Source: Sinomicrobium weinanense
GTDB taxonomy: Bacteria; Bacteroidota; Bacteroidia; Flavobacteriales; Flavobacteriaceae
DNA length: 64,000 bases
Direction of reading: 5' to 3'
Assembly (NCBI RefSeq): GCF_018863395.1
Contig: NZ_JAHKRR010000006.1
Coordinates: forward strand, 124,001-188,000
The notes under the pieces are model-generated. The model was not told the origin of the DNA and searched no databases. It saw only the letters and a program-made list of their open reading frames with translations. Below, in pieces: positions 28,828 to 39,251 of this stretch; position 1 is the stretch's first letter, and each line of letters begins with the position of its first letter. The position numbers and the translations under genes were made by a program.

Positions 28828-30420
28828 TTACCAACCGGCATTCTGTGGTATACCGGAGCCTTCAACCACGGTGGTAGGTAAAGGCCATACATGCATATAA
28901 GAGGGATCAAAGCTCCTGGCTTTCCATATCTCTTTCACGGTATATCCGGAATCCGGGTCGGCCTTGTTGGAGTGGATCCTTCCGTGCAGTGCCCGGCTAT
29001 ACACCTCCTGTGCATCGCCCCAGCGTACCAGGTCGAAATGGCGGTTGGCAAACTCTCCTGCCAGTTCTACCCTTCTCTCATGTTTCAGGTCGTCCATAGT
29101 GGCCCCTGTCACTGCATCAAGTCCGGCCCTGTCCCTTACCAGGTTTAAGGGAACATCGCCATTGAGCCCCTGCATGATGAGAGCCTCCGATTTCATAAGT
29201 AACACCTCTGCATATCGCAGCAAGGGCACATTATACACCGTAGTCGGATTATTTCCGTTACTGTTTATATATGTTCCTATGGGAGACTCATAACCGTATT
29301 CGTACATATATTTGTTAAACTGGAAACCCGAAAGGGAGTTTTCGGAATAATACTTCCTGTTTTCCCCGAAAAACTGGAACTCATCGCCAAACTTCAGGAT
29401 AGTCACTTCCCTTCTCGGGTCATTCGCTTCGTATGCTTCATAAAGTTCTTCGGTGGGCTGGAAATAGCCCCAACCGTTATACTTTGACCATCCCTTGTTT
29501 TCCAGCATCACTCCCGGTAATTTACTACCGTTGTCCACCCCGGAGTTAACGGACCAGATATATTCGCTGGTCCAGTTGTTCAGGTGGCTGTGCAGCAGCC
29601 TGAAATCTTCGCCGGGCTTATTGTTATCTACCAGGGCTCTCCCGGATCCCGAACTGGTCACGGCATCGCAATAGGCTACCACTTCGGCATATTTACTTGC
29701 ATCATACTGCGCCCAATAAAGATACGTTTTTGCGGCATAAGCCAGCGCTGCATCCTTATGGGCACGCCCGTAATCTTCGGCAGATAATTCCGTAAACAAC
29801 GGCAGCAATTCGGCTGCCTTATCCAGGTCCCGGATAATCTGTTCGTAATTGGCAATGACACTCTCGGGGCGGGTATAGTTCCCGGCTACGTTGTCCATAT
29901 TCTCAACGGTCACTATGGGAATCCCCCCGTTCTTACCATCATCTCCATAAGAGTGGGCCAGCCAGAAATAGAAAAATCCCCTCATAAAATAGGCCTCTCC
30001 CAACAGGCGGTTTTTAAGCGTTTCGGAAATCTCCATTTCCGGTACGTTTTTCAGGACATCATTAGCTCTGCGGATCACCCTGAAAGCTGCGGGATACATA
30101 TAGGAAGTATAGCCTTCATCGCCGGTGGCCACGAAATTCTTAATATTGTCGGGATCGGCATTGATACGGCCGGTGACCATATCGTCCGAAGCATTGATAT
30201 ACCAGAACATCCCCCTGGAAAACACCTCTTCTTCATGCATTTCGCTGTACATACTGTTTACGGCGCTGATGGCATCCTGCTCGTTCTTCCAGAAATTCTC
30301 ATAAGAAGGCCCGCCTTCCGGACCGAGATTGGAAAAATCATCTGAACACGAACTTGTATTCAAAACTATGGCCGCTACCATTCCGGCCACTGTATATTTT
30401 ATTCCTTTTTTCATATTCAT
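28828..30420 (-). CDS. RagB/SusD-family nutrient-binding lipoprotein
   Basis: Surface lipoprotein of 530 residues; lipobox LNTSSC (Cys about 25) followed by SDDF. N-terminal SusD-like helices (ENFWKNEQDAISAVNSMY), TPR-like helical scaffold and the C-terminal RagB domain (RRVELAGEFANRHFDLVRWGDA, ending HVWPLPTTVVEGSGIPQNAGW). It captures substrate on top of the SusC barrel. Begins 14 bp after SusC. An alternative start two codons downstream (MKKGIK) is equally good. Confidence 0.95.
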   Translation of the reverse strand: MNMKKGIKYTVAGMVAAIVLNTSSCSDDFSNLGPEGGPSYENFWKNEQDAISAVNSMYSEMHEEEVFSRGMFWYINASDDMVTGRINADPDNIKNFVATGDEGYTSYMYPAAFRVIRRANDVLKNVPEMEISETLKNRLLGEAYFMRGFFYFWLAHSYGDDGKNGGIPIVTVENMDNVAGNYTRPESVIANYEQIIRDLDKAAELLPLFTELSAEDYGRAHKDAALAYAAKTYLYWAQYDASKYAEVVAYCDAVTSSGSGRALVDNNKPGEDFRLLHSHLNNWTSEYIWSVNSGVDNGSKLPGVMLENKGWSKYNGWGYFQPTEELYEAYEANDPRREVTILKFGDEFQFFGENRKYYSENSLSGFQFNKYMYEYGYESPIGTYINSNGNNPTTVYNVPLLRYAEVLLMKSEALIMQGLNGDVPLNLVRDRAGLDAVTGATMDDLKHERRVELAGEFANRHFDLVRWGDAQEVYSRALHGRIHSNKADPDSGYTVKEIWKARSFDPSYMHVWPLPTTVVEGSGIPQNAGW

Positions 30421-30434
30421 AATAGATAATGAGA

Positions 30435-33400
30435 TTAGAATGTAAATGATAACCCTGCTACATACTTGCTCGATAAGGGGTAGCGCCCTACATCAACCCC
30501 GTTATTCCCCACTTCAGGGTCCATGCCCGAATAATCGGTAATGGTGAACAGGTTGTCTGCCGATAGGTATATTCTTAAAGAGGAGCCTTCCAGCACCTTA
30601 TCCATAAAACTCCCGGGAAGTGTATACCCCAGTGCAATGTTCTTTAGTCTCAGGTAAGATGCATTTTCCAGGTACCAGCTAGACATGGTTCCGAAGTTAG
30701 AATTATCATCTGCCGTAGACAGTCTCGGAATATCAGAACCCGGATTTTCCGGGCTCCATGCCCCGAGTACGCGGTTGTCGAGGTTATACCCCTGCAGGGA
30801 AGCATTATAAGTGGAATATTTATAGGCATTGAAAGCCTTGGCCCCGGCCACCCCCTGGAACAGTGCGTTGAGGTCGAAATTCTTGTAATTCAGGGTAAAT
30901 CCGAAATTATAGGTGAAATCCGGCAGATAACTTCCCATAAATTTACGGTCGTTATTGTCTATCTTTCCATCATTGTTCGTATCCCTGAATTTCAGGTCAC
31001 CGGGTTGCGCATTGGGCTGTATGGGCTGCCCTTCATGGGTATAGGCCTCTATTTCTTCCCGGCTCTGGAAAATACCTTCGTGGGGTACCAGGAAATACGA
31101 ATAGAGCTCTTCGCCCACAGCCGAACGCAAAGGCCTCAGTACACTCCTTACATTAAAATCGTGTAATACATAATCGATCCCGGCCTCATTATAACCGTCC
31201 AGGTTAAGCACTTCATTGTCTATTGCACTTATATTTCCCCTTACGGTATATCCCAGGTCTCCCGCAGAGTCAGTATAGGTAAGCCCGAGTTCCCATCCTG
31301 TATTCCTTACCTCTCCGCCGTTTACATCGGCTGCCTCTACGCCCTGGTGTGCATCTTCCAGTCCCGGCAGGATCATGCCTTTGGTTGTTTTGCTGAAATA
31401 ATCGACAGTAAGGCTGAGCCTGTTCTCAAAAAGGCTGGCATCCAGCCCCAGGTCGAAAGATTCTCCTGTTTCCCATCGCAGGTCAGGGTTGGATTGTTGT
31501 TTTACATAAAAACCTCTGCTGTCATAATTACCCTCTTCGCCCATAACAGCAAGACTGTTGCTCAGGGGAACATCGAAAGAATAGTATCCTACGGAGCTGA
31601 TATTTCCTATTTCTCCCCAGGAAGCTCTTAATTTCAGGTCATTGACCACTTTGACTTTAAAGAACGGCATACTGGATATACGCCATGCCCCGGATACCGA
31701 AGGAAAATAATCGTCCTGGTTTCCCCGGCCCAGGCGGGAAGTCTCATCCCTTCGTATACTGGCGGTCAAATAGTAGGTGTTGTCATAATTATACATGGCC
31801 CTTACTATTCCCGAGGTCAGTGCATCTTTATATACATCGGTCACGGTAGGGCGGACGGTCGTAGCATTTTCCAGGAACTGGTTGTATTTCTCTTCACTGC
31901 TAAAGCCCCGTCCTTCCTGCATCATATACTCATAATTGGTCTTTTGTGCAGAATAAATGGCTGTGAGGTCTATATGATGAAGGCCGAAAGATTTTTTATA
32001 ACTGATTTGGTTATCCCATACCCATCGGTTTTCATCAGAATAACTCTGGTACAGGTAATTCTCGGAATTTGCCCTTCCCAGTTCCCTGATGATCGGTTCA
32101 AAACGCTTGTACTTTGTCCGGGTGGTGGCATAAGCGTAAGACGACCTAAAAGTTAAACCGTCTGTTATTTTATAATCGAAATACACATTGGCATTCATAT
32201 AATCCACAGGGTTGCTGGTCGTGGGCCGCAATAAGAGGGCCACAGGATTATACACATCACCGTAAGCTCCTGCAAAATCTGAAAGCTCATTGGGCACAAC
32301 GCCCTGGAAAGTCCCGTCTTCATTGCGCACTGATGCCGCAGCCGGCATATAGATCGCATTGATAACAGCACCGGAATAGCCACTTGTTGTATTTGTTCCC
32401 AGAGCTTCAGTCCTGGAATAATACACATTTTCTCCTATGGTGATCTTGTCACTCAATTGATAATCCGATTTCACACGGAATGAATACCTGTCCTTGCTGG
32501 TCCCTACAAGTATACCGTCTGTCTTGTTATAACCGAAGGATGTCATGTAATTGCTTTTTTCCCCTGCACCGCTGATGGTAGCATTGAGATTATACAGGGC
32601 GGCATTCCGGAAAATCTCATCCATCCAGTTTGTCCTTGTCACTGTTCCCCATGGATTTGTTTCAGGGTCATGAGCCGACTGCCTCTGGGCACCCGCATTA
32701 TCTGCGGCCGTATTGTATACCTCATTATTCTGTGCGGCATTCAGGGGAGTAGGCAGGTTATTGGCCGACTGAAAACCGGCATAGGTATCGATACTTACCT
32801 GCATTTTTCCCTGTTTTCCCTTTTTGGTCTGTATTACAATGACTCCCGCAGCGGCCTGTGCTCCGTAAATGGCAGCAGAAGCAGCATCTTTGAGTATACT
32901 TACGGATTCGATGTCATTAGGATTGATCGGAGGCCCGTAATATGGCACTCCGTCCACTACGGTAAGCGGGGTCTGTGAAGAAAGTGTTCCCAGCCCGCGA
33001 ATTACAATACCTGCCGACGAAGTAGGATCGCCCCCGTCTTGTGTTACCGTTACCCCGGGAAGGTTCCCCTGGAGAAATTCGGAAAAATTCGACACCGGCC
33101 TGCTACTGAGGCTTTCAAGCCCTTCTACTGAAGCTACGGCAGTGGTCAGGTCTTTCTTTTCAGAAGCCCCGTAACCGATAAGTACAACCTCATCGAGGGC
33201 ATTGACCTCTTCTTTGAGCTTTATGGTTAATTCCTGATCTCCGCTATACGGAACGCGCTGGGTAGCAAAGCCCATATAGCTCACCGAAATAACCCCGGAT
33301 GCTTTAGCAACCGTAAGGGTAAAATTCCCGTCAAAATCGGTAGATGTTCCTTGCGACTGGTCGTCGTTGGGAATGATCGAGGCCCCGGGTACCGGTATAC

Positions 33401-33500
33401 CGTCGGCTTCCGAGATCACAGTTCCCTGTATCGTATGCTGGGCGAACACTCCTGTTACACCCAAAATGCATAAAAACAAAAACAAATAAGTGTTTCTCAT
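30435..33500 (-). CDS. SusC/RagA-family TonB-dependent transporter
   Basis: Outer-membrane importer of 1021 residues: signal peptide (to VFAQ, about 20), carboxypeptidase-D-regulatory-like domain (about 22-95), plug with NALDEVVLIGYGASEKKDLT and TPLTVVDGVPYYGPPINPNDIESVSILKDAASAAIYGAQAAAG, 22-strand barrel ending VAGLSFTF. Forms a bin-lid complex with SusD. No glycoside hydrolase or polysaccharide lyase is nearby; the only catabolic neighbour is the phosphodiesterase-phosphatase, so a phosphate-containing organic molecule is a possible substrate. Probably controlled by the regulator encoded 175 bp upstream. Confidence 0.95.
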   Translation of the reverse strand: MRNTYLFLFLCILGVTGVFAQHTIQGTVISEADGIPVPGASIIPNDDQSQGTSTDFDGNFTLTVAKASGVISVSYMGFATQRVPYSGDQELTIKLKEEVNALDEVVLIGYGASEKKDLTTAVASVEGLESLSSRPVSNFSEFLQGNLPGVTVTQDGGDPTSSAGIVIRGLGTLSSQTPLTVVDGVPYYGPPINPNDIESVSILKDAASAAIYGAQAAAGVIVIQTKKGKQGKMQVSIDTYAGFQSANNLPTPLNAAQNNEVYNTAADNAGAQRQSAHDPETNPWGTVTRTNWMDEIFRNAALYNLNATISGAGEKSNYMTSFGYNKTDGILVGTSKDRYSFRVKSDYQLSDKITIGENVYYSRTEALGTNTTSGYSGAVINAIYMPAAASVRNEDGTFQGVVPNELSDFAGAYGDVYNPVALLLRPTTSNPVDYMNANVYFDYKITDGLTFRSSYAYATTRTKYKRFEPIIRELGRANSENYLYQSYSDENRWVWDNQISYKKSFGLHHIDLTAIYSAQKTNYEYMMQEGRGFSSEEKYNQFLENATTVRPTVTDVYKDALTSGIVRAMYNYDNTYYLTASIRRDETSRLGRGNQDDYFPSVSGAWRISSMPFFKVKVVNDLKLRASWGEIGNISSVGYYSFDVPLSNSLAVMGEEGNYDSRGFYVKQQSNPDLRWETGESFDLGLDASLFENRLSLTVDYFSKTTKGMILPGLEDAHQGVEAADVNGGEVRNTGWELGLTYTDSAGDLGYTVRGNISAIDNEVLNLDGYNEAGIDYVLHDFNVRSVLRPLRSAVGEELYSYFLVPHEGIFQSREEIEAYTHEGQPIQPNAQPGDLKFRDTNNDGKIDNNDRKFMGSYLPDFTYNFGFTLNYKNFDLNALFQGVAGAKAFNAYKYSTYNASLQGYNLDNRVLGAWSPENPGSDIPRLSTADDNSNFGTMSSWYLENASYLRLKNIALGYTLPGSFMDKVLEGSSLRIYLSADNLFTITDYSGMDPEVGNNGVDVGRYPLSSKYVAGLSFTF

Positions 33501-33675
33501 CTATAATATAATGTTTTGGATTACGGAACGAAACTACTGTTCTCCGTGTTTTGATGCAGGACATTTGTTTCAGAAAGGTGCAGAATAGATGCGTATACCC
33601 CGCCTTTTTTACCTGAAATACAGGACTATTGTTACAGTAACATTAAGTAAACACAGGAGTAATCTGGCGGTAACC

Positions 33676-36600
33676 TCAAAGCGTTGCCCGAAGTTTGTCT
33701 TTATAGGACCTGGGACTGGTGCCGAAATGTTTTTTAAACATTCTGCTGAAGTACTTGGGGTCGTTAAACCCACATTCAAAACTGATTTCGGAAATGTTCA
33801 GGCTTCCCTGCTTCATCAGTTGCTCTGCTTTCTGAAGCCTCAGCCCGATAATAACATCTGAGGGGGACTGGTTGAGCACCTCTTTAAATACGCGATAGCA
33901 TTTGGTCCGGGATATTTCCAGCCCCGTGATGAGTTTGTCCACGTTAAAATCGGGGTTCCCCAGTTCGGAATAAATGTTTTCCAATGCTGTTTTTACCAGC
34001 TTTTCATGGGGGTTGAGCCTGCCTTCCCTGTTTTCCAGCCTGTTCAGGGCACTCCCGCCCCGGGCGAAGGACAGTTGCTTATAGCGATTGACCAGGGAAG
34101 TTGTTTTCCGGATAATAAAGGCGGCATTCACGGGGAGGTATACAATACCGTCCAGGCCGTATTCGATGACGTTTTCTTCTATGCCTGGATCTATATATTC
34201 GGCGATATACAGGCCCGGGAGCCTTTTAAAGACCGGGTTTTTCAAAACTCTTTCCAGGTCTGACGTAAAAGGGGCATTATAGATGACCAGGCCTTCGGCG
34301 GGTACCTGCTGAACGGCAGAGACCAGGGCATGGGCATCGTGCTCAAAAATAAGCGTATAAGGGCTGTCGTTAAACAATTGCCGGACAATGGGGGCTTCGC
34401 CCTCTTCACAATAAACCAGTAACAGGGTATCGTTCTTAAACTTTTCCCGTTCAAAATGTTTTAGCAGCAGCACCCCGGAGTTGTTTTTTGCTTCTTCCGT
34501 ATTGCGTACCGGAATACTGATCTTCAGTTCCAGGCGTTCCCCGGCTTTCTCTATATCCAGTTTTCCCCTTACATCCCTCAGTAAGGTTTCAAATGCTTTA
34601 TAGTACGGGCTGTACCGGGTAATATTTTCCCACTGGTCAGAAAGCAGGCTCCCTGCGCAGTGCACTTCCACACCTATATGACTTTCCTTAAGTACCGTAT
34701 GTATATCAAAACGGGATCCTTCTTCCCCATACTTGATAATTTCACTCAGCAGGTAACGGTAAAGCAGTTTAAGGCGCAGTGCATCCACTTCTATATGGTC
34801 CGATGCTGTTACAATATCAAAACGAAGCCGCACCCTGCCTTGTATTCCCGGGGTATTTACCTGTTCGTAAATTCGCTGTATCAACGGGGTAAAACGGGTA
34901 GAAGCAAGGGAAACACGGCCTATATCGCCAATATAGTCCAGATAGTCCCATTCGGCGATAGTCCGGACCATTCCCAGTAATTCGGTTTCCAGGTGGCTCA
35001 CCGGGGCTGTTTCCCCTAGCTGCCGTAATCCGGAAATGATACGGGACAGTTTGGGTTTGAAGCCCGACAACACAAAGGCTTTGAATTTATCGACCTCAAA
35101 ATCACGGTTCTTTAGCTGGTGATGTAAATGGAGCACCTTTTCCTTTTGGGTATTGATCTCGCGATGCTTTTCTTCGAGTTCCCTGTTGGCCTGAAGCAAC
35201 GATTCCTTTTGAGATTCTATCGTACGGGTACGCTCCCTGATCTTTGCTTCGAGCTTTTTCTGAATGCTGCGGGCCGTAATATTCCGGCGAAGGACGATCA
35301 ATGAGGCAAACAAGACCAGCGCCACTACACATAATGTATAGAAAAGTATCGTCCGGTAAAAGGGTTTTTCTATCCGGAGCCGGAAATGGCTTTGCGGGGC
35401 CTTGTCCTTATCGCCCATCCTGGTCTGCATGGTATAGGTCCCGGGAGGCAGGTCGCGATATTCCAGGGGGTGTTCCTTATATTCCCGCCACAGCGTATCC
35501 CGGCCTTCCATCCGGTAATATACCGTGGGCCTGATACCTGAAAAACTGATGGGTGTAATATCTATGTCAACAGCATTATCGCTATACGGTTTTTGTATAC
35601 GTGCAGAAAAGCGTTCCTTGCCATCGACCTCCATGTACAAGCCGGAATGCTTTGGCGAGAGGTCATAAGTATCCGGATGCAGATAGCTGAGCCCTGAGAT
35701 CCCCCCGAAAAAAAGCGTCCCTTTCGGGTCCTGGTAAGATGCTCCTTCGGAGAATTCCTCCGCCTGCCATCCCAGGTCCTTGGGAAGGGAGGTCACCTTG
35801 AAGTTCTCTTTGTGTATTACGGCGATCCCCTTGGTGGTACTTATCCACATCTGGTCGCCGTGCTGCATCAAAGCATAGACCATATGGCTCGGCAACCCGT
35901 CTGCTTCCGACAGGTTCTTTACAATCCCGGTAACCCTGTCATACACGGTTATCCCTCCCAGGGTGGCGATCCACAGGTAGCCTGTGTCCCTGTCCAGGTA
36001 CAGCTTAAAGATACTGTTTCCGGGCAATCCGTCAGAAGCGGTAAGGTGTTTGACCACACCTTCTTCTTCCGAAAAAAATACCACTCCGTTCTCTTCCGTA
36101 GCCAGTATAAGCTGTTCCCCGTCCCTGACAAGATGCCTGATATGGTACCCTCCCAGTTTTTCCTGACCGGGGAAGGCCTCAAAAGTATCTGTTCCCAGGT
36201 TTAACTTTCCGAGTCCGCCCCAACAGGCTACCCATAAATAGTTCTGGTCCTGGATAAGTGCGTAGTTGCGGTTATTGGGAAATGCCCTGTCCTTTTCTGC
36301 ACGGAACAGTTCATAGCCTTCTGCCGTAATCTTTATAAGCCCGGCATAGGTGCCTACCCATATACCTCCGTCCTTTGCGGTATACATACTCCTTATACGA
36401 TACCAGTCCGGTTGATCCTCTGCCTCCCTGATCCGGTAAGGAAGGAAACACCTGGTTTGCCTGCTGTAATAAAAAATACCTTTGGTGTAATACCCTAACC
36501 ACAGCACCCCGTCGCTGCTACCGGTTATGGCCCGTACCGCCTCATTGGGCAGGTGCGGGTATTTCTCCGGATGCGGAATAACAGTGGTGATCTGTGCCGC

Positions 36601-37413
36601 CCTGTCATAGGCCATACTGATGCCCCCGTCTTTATGGGCCAGCCAGATATTACCGAAATCGTCCTGATATATCTTTTCTATTTCATTACTGGTAAAACTA
36701 TAAGGAAGATACAGGTCATATGTATAATGATCTATCCGGTCATTATTCATATTTCCCGGCGCATTGGGAATAATGAACAACCCGTTCCTGCGGGTTGCAT
36801 ACCAGATATTTCCTTTATGGTCCTTAAAAACATCATTGATGTGGAGTTCCGGATGCTTGTCGAGTAACAGGTGTTTGAGCTTTTCATCGGGGTGCGCTGC
36901 CCTGATCTGCGCTCCCGGAACAGGCTGAAAAGCCCCTTCCCGCCACGCATAGCTTTTCCCCCGGACCACAACGGCTATTTCCCCTGTTTTGGTAAGCCGT
37001 AATTCTTCGGGCTGATGCTCAAAAATATGGTTTCTGAACTTTCCCTCTCCTTTGTACAGCGATACCGCACGATTGTCGGTCAACACCCATATCCGATGTT
37101 CTGCATCTCTTTTAAGGCCAAAAACGACATTTCCCGCAAGGCTTAACGAATCTTCGATACGGTGTTTAAACACCTCGATATCATTGCCGTTGTAAATGTT
37201 TAGCCCGTCCCAGGTAGCGATCCAGAGGCGACCGTACTTATCGGTTATGATATCATTTACAGAATTGTTGGACAGCCCTTCTTTAGTAGTCAAAGGTTTA
37301 AATTTCATGTTTTGCCCGTATCCGAGGCAACAGACCACAAAACACAACAGCCGAAATATCAACGAAATACACACTCTCATAACAAGAGGGTGAAATAATG
37401 TATACTTCTTCAA
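33676..37413 (-). CDS. hybrid two-component-like regulator with degenerate kinase and receiver
   Basis: Protein of 1245 residues with hybrid-two-component-system architecture: signal/anchor, 12-14 Reg_prop propeller repeats (e.g. KYGRLWIATWDGLNIYN), Y_Y_Y domain (about 590-680), membrane helix (about 688-711), coiled coil, then regions where DHp, HATPase and receiver should lie, and an AraC HTH (about 1140-1245, RTKCYRVFKEVLN...GFNDPKYFSRMFKKHFGTSP). The usual ISHELRTPL phospho-acceptor is replaced by SGFKPKLSRI, the N and G boxes are unrecognisable (LLSEIIKYG, CAGSLL), and the receiver Asp motif reads VIYNAPFTS. It probably senses a ligand of the adjacent SusCD system without phosphorelay. 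Confidence 0.88.
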   Translation of the reverse strand: MKKYTLFHPLVMRVCISLIFRLLCFVVCCLGYGQNMKFKPLTTKEGLSNNSVNDIITDKYGRLWIATWDGLNIYNGNDIEVFKHRIEDSLSLAGNVVFGLKRDAEHRIWVLTDNRAVSLYKGEGKFRNHIFEHQPEELRLTKTGEIAVVVRGKSYAWREGAFQPVPGAQIRAAHPDEKLKHLLLDKHPELHINDVFKDHKGNIWYATRRNGLFIIPNAPGNMNNDRIDHYTYDLYLPYSFTSNEIEKIYQDDFGNIWLAHKDGGISMAYDRAAQITTVIPHPEKYPHLPNEAVRAITGSSDGVLWLGYYTKGIFYYSRQTRCFLPYRIREAEDQPDWYRIRSMYTAKDGGIWVGTYAGLIKITAEGYELFRAEKDRAFPNNRNYALIQDQNYLWVACWGGLGKLNLGTDTFEAFPGQEKLGGYHIRHLVRDGEQLILATEENGVVFFSEEEGVVKHLTASDGLPGNSIFKLYLDRDTGYLWIATLGGITVYDRVTGIVKNLSEADGLPSHMVYALMQHGDQMWISTTKGIAVIHKENFKVTSLPKDLGWQAEEFSEGASYQDPKGTLFFGGISGLSYLHPDTYDLSPKHSGLYMEVDGKERFSARIQKPYSDNAVDIDITPISFSGIRPTVYYRMEGRDTLWREYKEHPLEYRDLPPGTYTMQTRMGDKDKAPQSHFRLRIEKPFYRTILFYTLCVVALVLFASLIVLRRNITARSIQKKLEAKIRERTRTIESQKESLLQANRELEEKHREINTQKEKVLHLHHQLKNRDFEVDKFKAFVLSGFKPKLSRIISGLRQLGETAPVSHLETELLGMVRTIAEWDYLDYIGDIGRVSLASTRFTPLIQRIYEQVNTPGIQGRVRLRFDIVTASDHIEVDALRLKLLYRYLLSEIIKYGEEGSRFDIHTVLKESHIGVEVHCAGSLLSDQWENITRYSPYYKAFETLLRDVRGKLDIEKAGERLELKISIPVRNTEEAKNNSGVLLLKHFEREKFKNDTLLLVYCEEGEAPIVRQLFNDSPYTLIFEHDAHALVSAVQQVPAEGLVIYNAPFTSDLERVLKNPVFKRLPGLYIAEYIDPGIEENVIEYGLDGIVYLPVNAAFIIRKTTSLVNRYKQLSFARGGSALNRLENREGRLNPHEKLVKTALENIYSELGNPDFNVDKLITGLEISRTKCYRVFKEVLNQSPSDVIIGLRLQKAEQLMKQGSLNISEISFECGFNDPKYFSRMFKKHFGTSPRSYKDKLRATL

Positions 37414-37515
37414 AACCGGATTACCTCAGTGTTAACTCTGTGTTAAGCTATATGAAGATATATCGTTGTCACACCGCAAGGGGTGACGGAAAACCTGTCC
37501 CAGGGCCCTGGCAGG

Positions 37516-38979
37516 TTACAGCAAGGGAGATAACAACCTGCATGTTTTTTCGAATAATTGTGTATATACAGGGCGGTTGAGCCATTTTTCGGCATTGATC
37601 TTTTCGGCATCCTGCAGGTCATCCTCAAAAGCGTATGCCAGCTCTGCCGCTGTTTCTTTGTTATAGACCAAAGCATTTACCTCAAAGTTCAGTTCAAAAC
37701 TCCGGTGGTCCATATTGGCTGTTCCTACGATGGCCAGGTTACGGTCAGACACCAGGGTTTTTGCATGGACAAACCCTTTTTTATAACGGTATATTTCCAC
37801 ACCGGCTTTTAACAGGTCGCCATAATAAGAATTAGCTGCCGTATTGACCAGTAAGGAGTCTGAAATACCAGGGACCAGCAGCTTTATTTTTACACCGCCG
37901 TAGGCTGCGACAATGAGTGCTTCCAAAATACTTTCACTGGGTATAAAATAGGGCGTGGTGATTAACAGTTCTTTTTTTGCATGACCAATGGCCAGAAGAA
38001 TGGAATGCTGGATGGTGGGATTGTCGGAATCCGGCCCACTGGCTGCAAACTGTACCACTTTATCTCCTTTTGCCTGTTCCGGTGCCCTGAAGGGGAAAAA
38101 CTGTTCGTTGGGCTCCAGGTGGTCCCCGGCGCAAAAATTCCAGTCTGTAAGGAATGTATACTGAAGATAATAGACCCCGGGGCCTTCAATGAACAGATGG
38201 GTATCCCGCCAGTAAAGTTTATTGTGTAATTCCGGTTTGTTGATGTATTTATCGCTTACATTGATCCCGCCCACAAAGCCACATACGCCATCCACTATAA
38301 TGATTTTCCGGTGATTGCGATAATTAAGGCGGTTTGCCAATGCAATGAATTTTATTTTATAAAAGGGAAAAGCCTTTACGCCGGCATTCTTCAGGCAGCT
38401 TATAAGTTTTTTCCGGATGGAATGGCTGCCAAAATCATCATATATAAAACGTATATCAACGCCTTCCCGGGCTTTTTCAATCAGGATATCTGCAATTTCA
38501 TTGCCAATGGTATCGTTCTCATAAATGTAATATTCAATATGGATGTGTTTTTGTGCCTGTCTTAATTTTTCAAGTACAAGAGAAAATTTATTTTCACCAT
38601 TGAGCAGTAGTTGTACATTATTATTACCGGTCAAAGAGCTCCGTCCTTCATTTAAGAGGTAGTGATACAGATGGTCATTACCGGAGATCGCCTTGTTCTC
38701 CCGGGTGTATATTTCCCTGGAGTATCTCAGTATGCTTTCATTTAACCTATCCGTGAGCTCTTTATTTTGCAACAGTTTTTTGGAGTACATCTTTCTTCTC
38801 CGGTAATTGATGCCAAATGAAAAATAGATAAAAATGCCGATGACAGGCAGGAAAACAATTAATAGCAAATAGGCTATCGTTTTAGTGGTACTGCGTGTAT
38901 CATAAACTACGCGAAGACAAACAAGTATTAAAAGAAGTACATAAATTACTTCTGAGATAAGGAGCCAGTTCCAGTTCAT
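37516..38979 (-). CDS. cls: cardiolipin synthase (phospholipase D family)
   Basis: Membrane enzyme of 487 residues condensing phosphatidylglycerol to cardiolipin. The start is at MNWNWLLISEV, giving two N-terminal membrane helices (about 5-25 and 34-56, LLLIVFLPVIGIFIYFSFG); upstream frame is intergenic repeat. Two HKD motifs: NHRKIIIVDG (about 229) and VHAKTLVSDRNLAIVGTANMD (about 405), plus NMDHRSFELNFE. Length fits ClsA/ClsB of Bacteroidota. Monocistronic. Confidence 0.95.
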   Translation of the reverse strand: MNWNWLLISEVIYVLLLILVCLRVVYDTRSTTKTIAYLLLIVFLPVIGIFIYFSFGINYRRRKMYSKKLLQNKELTDRLNESILRYSREIYTRENKAISGNDHLYHYLLNEGRSSLTGNNNVQLLLNGENKFSLVLEKLRQAQKHIHIEYYIYENDTIGNEIADILIEKAREGVDIRFIYDDFGSHSIRKKLISCLKNAGVKAFPFYKIKFIALANRLNYRNHRKIIIVDGVCGFVGGINVSDKYINKPELHNKLYWRDTHLFIEGPGVYYLQYTFLTDWNFCAGDHLEPNEQFFPFRAPEQAKGDKVVQFAASGPDSDNPTIQHSILLAIGHAKKELLITTPYFIPSESILEALIVAAYGGVKIKLLVPGISDSLLVNTAANSYYGDLLKAGVEIYRYKKGFVHAKTLVSDRNLAIVGTANMDHRSFELNFEVNALVYNKETAAELAYAFEDDLQDAEKINAEKWLNRPVYTQLFEKTCRLLSPLL

Positions 38980-39030
38980 GAATTGTAAGGTACAAAATCC
39001 GGGGATTTTATCCAATGGTGTTTTGTTTCC

Positions 39031-39140
39031 GGAATATTTTATAGTGTTAGTCTGTAAGATTGAAAGAGATTGATAGGAGATTGATGAAAAATTGGATCCT
39101 GATGTTAAACATTTCAATCTCCTGTCAATCTTTTTTAACC
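39031..39140. repeat. GATTGATNGGAGATTG hairpin repeat, copy 1
   Basis: Shares GGAATATTTTATAGTGTTAG and the GATTGATAGGAGATTG arm with copy 3, ends CAATCTTTTTTAACC. Fills the 272-bp gap upstream of cardiolipin synthase and the LuxR gene. Confidence 0.8.
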
Positions 39141-39251
39141 CTGCAAAAACGCATAAAAAAGCCAAAAGCGATAAAATTTAAACAGCTTCTGACCCTAAAA
39201 AGATAAAATGCGGGAATTAGGGGAAAAGTCCCCTTTAAATCCGGGTATATT

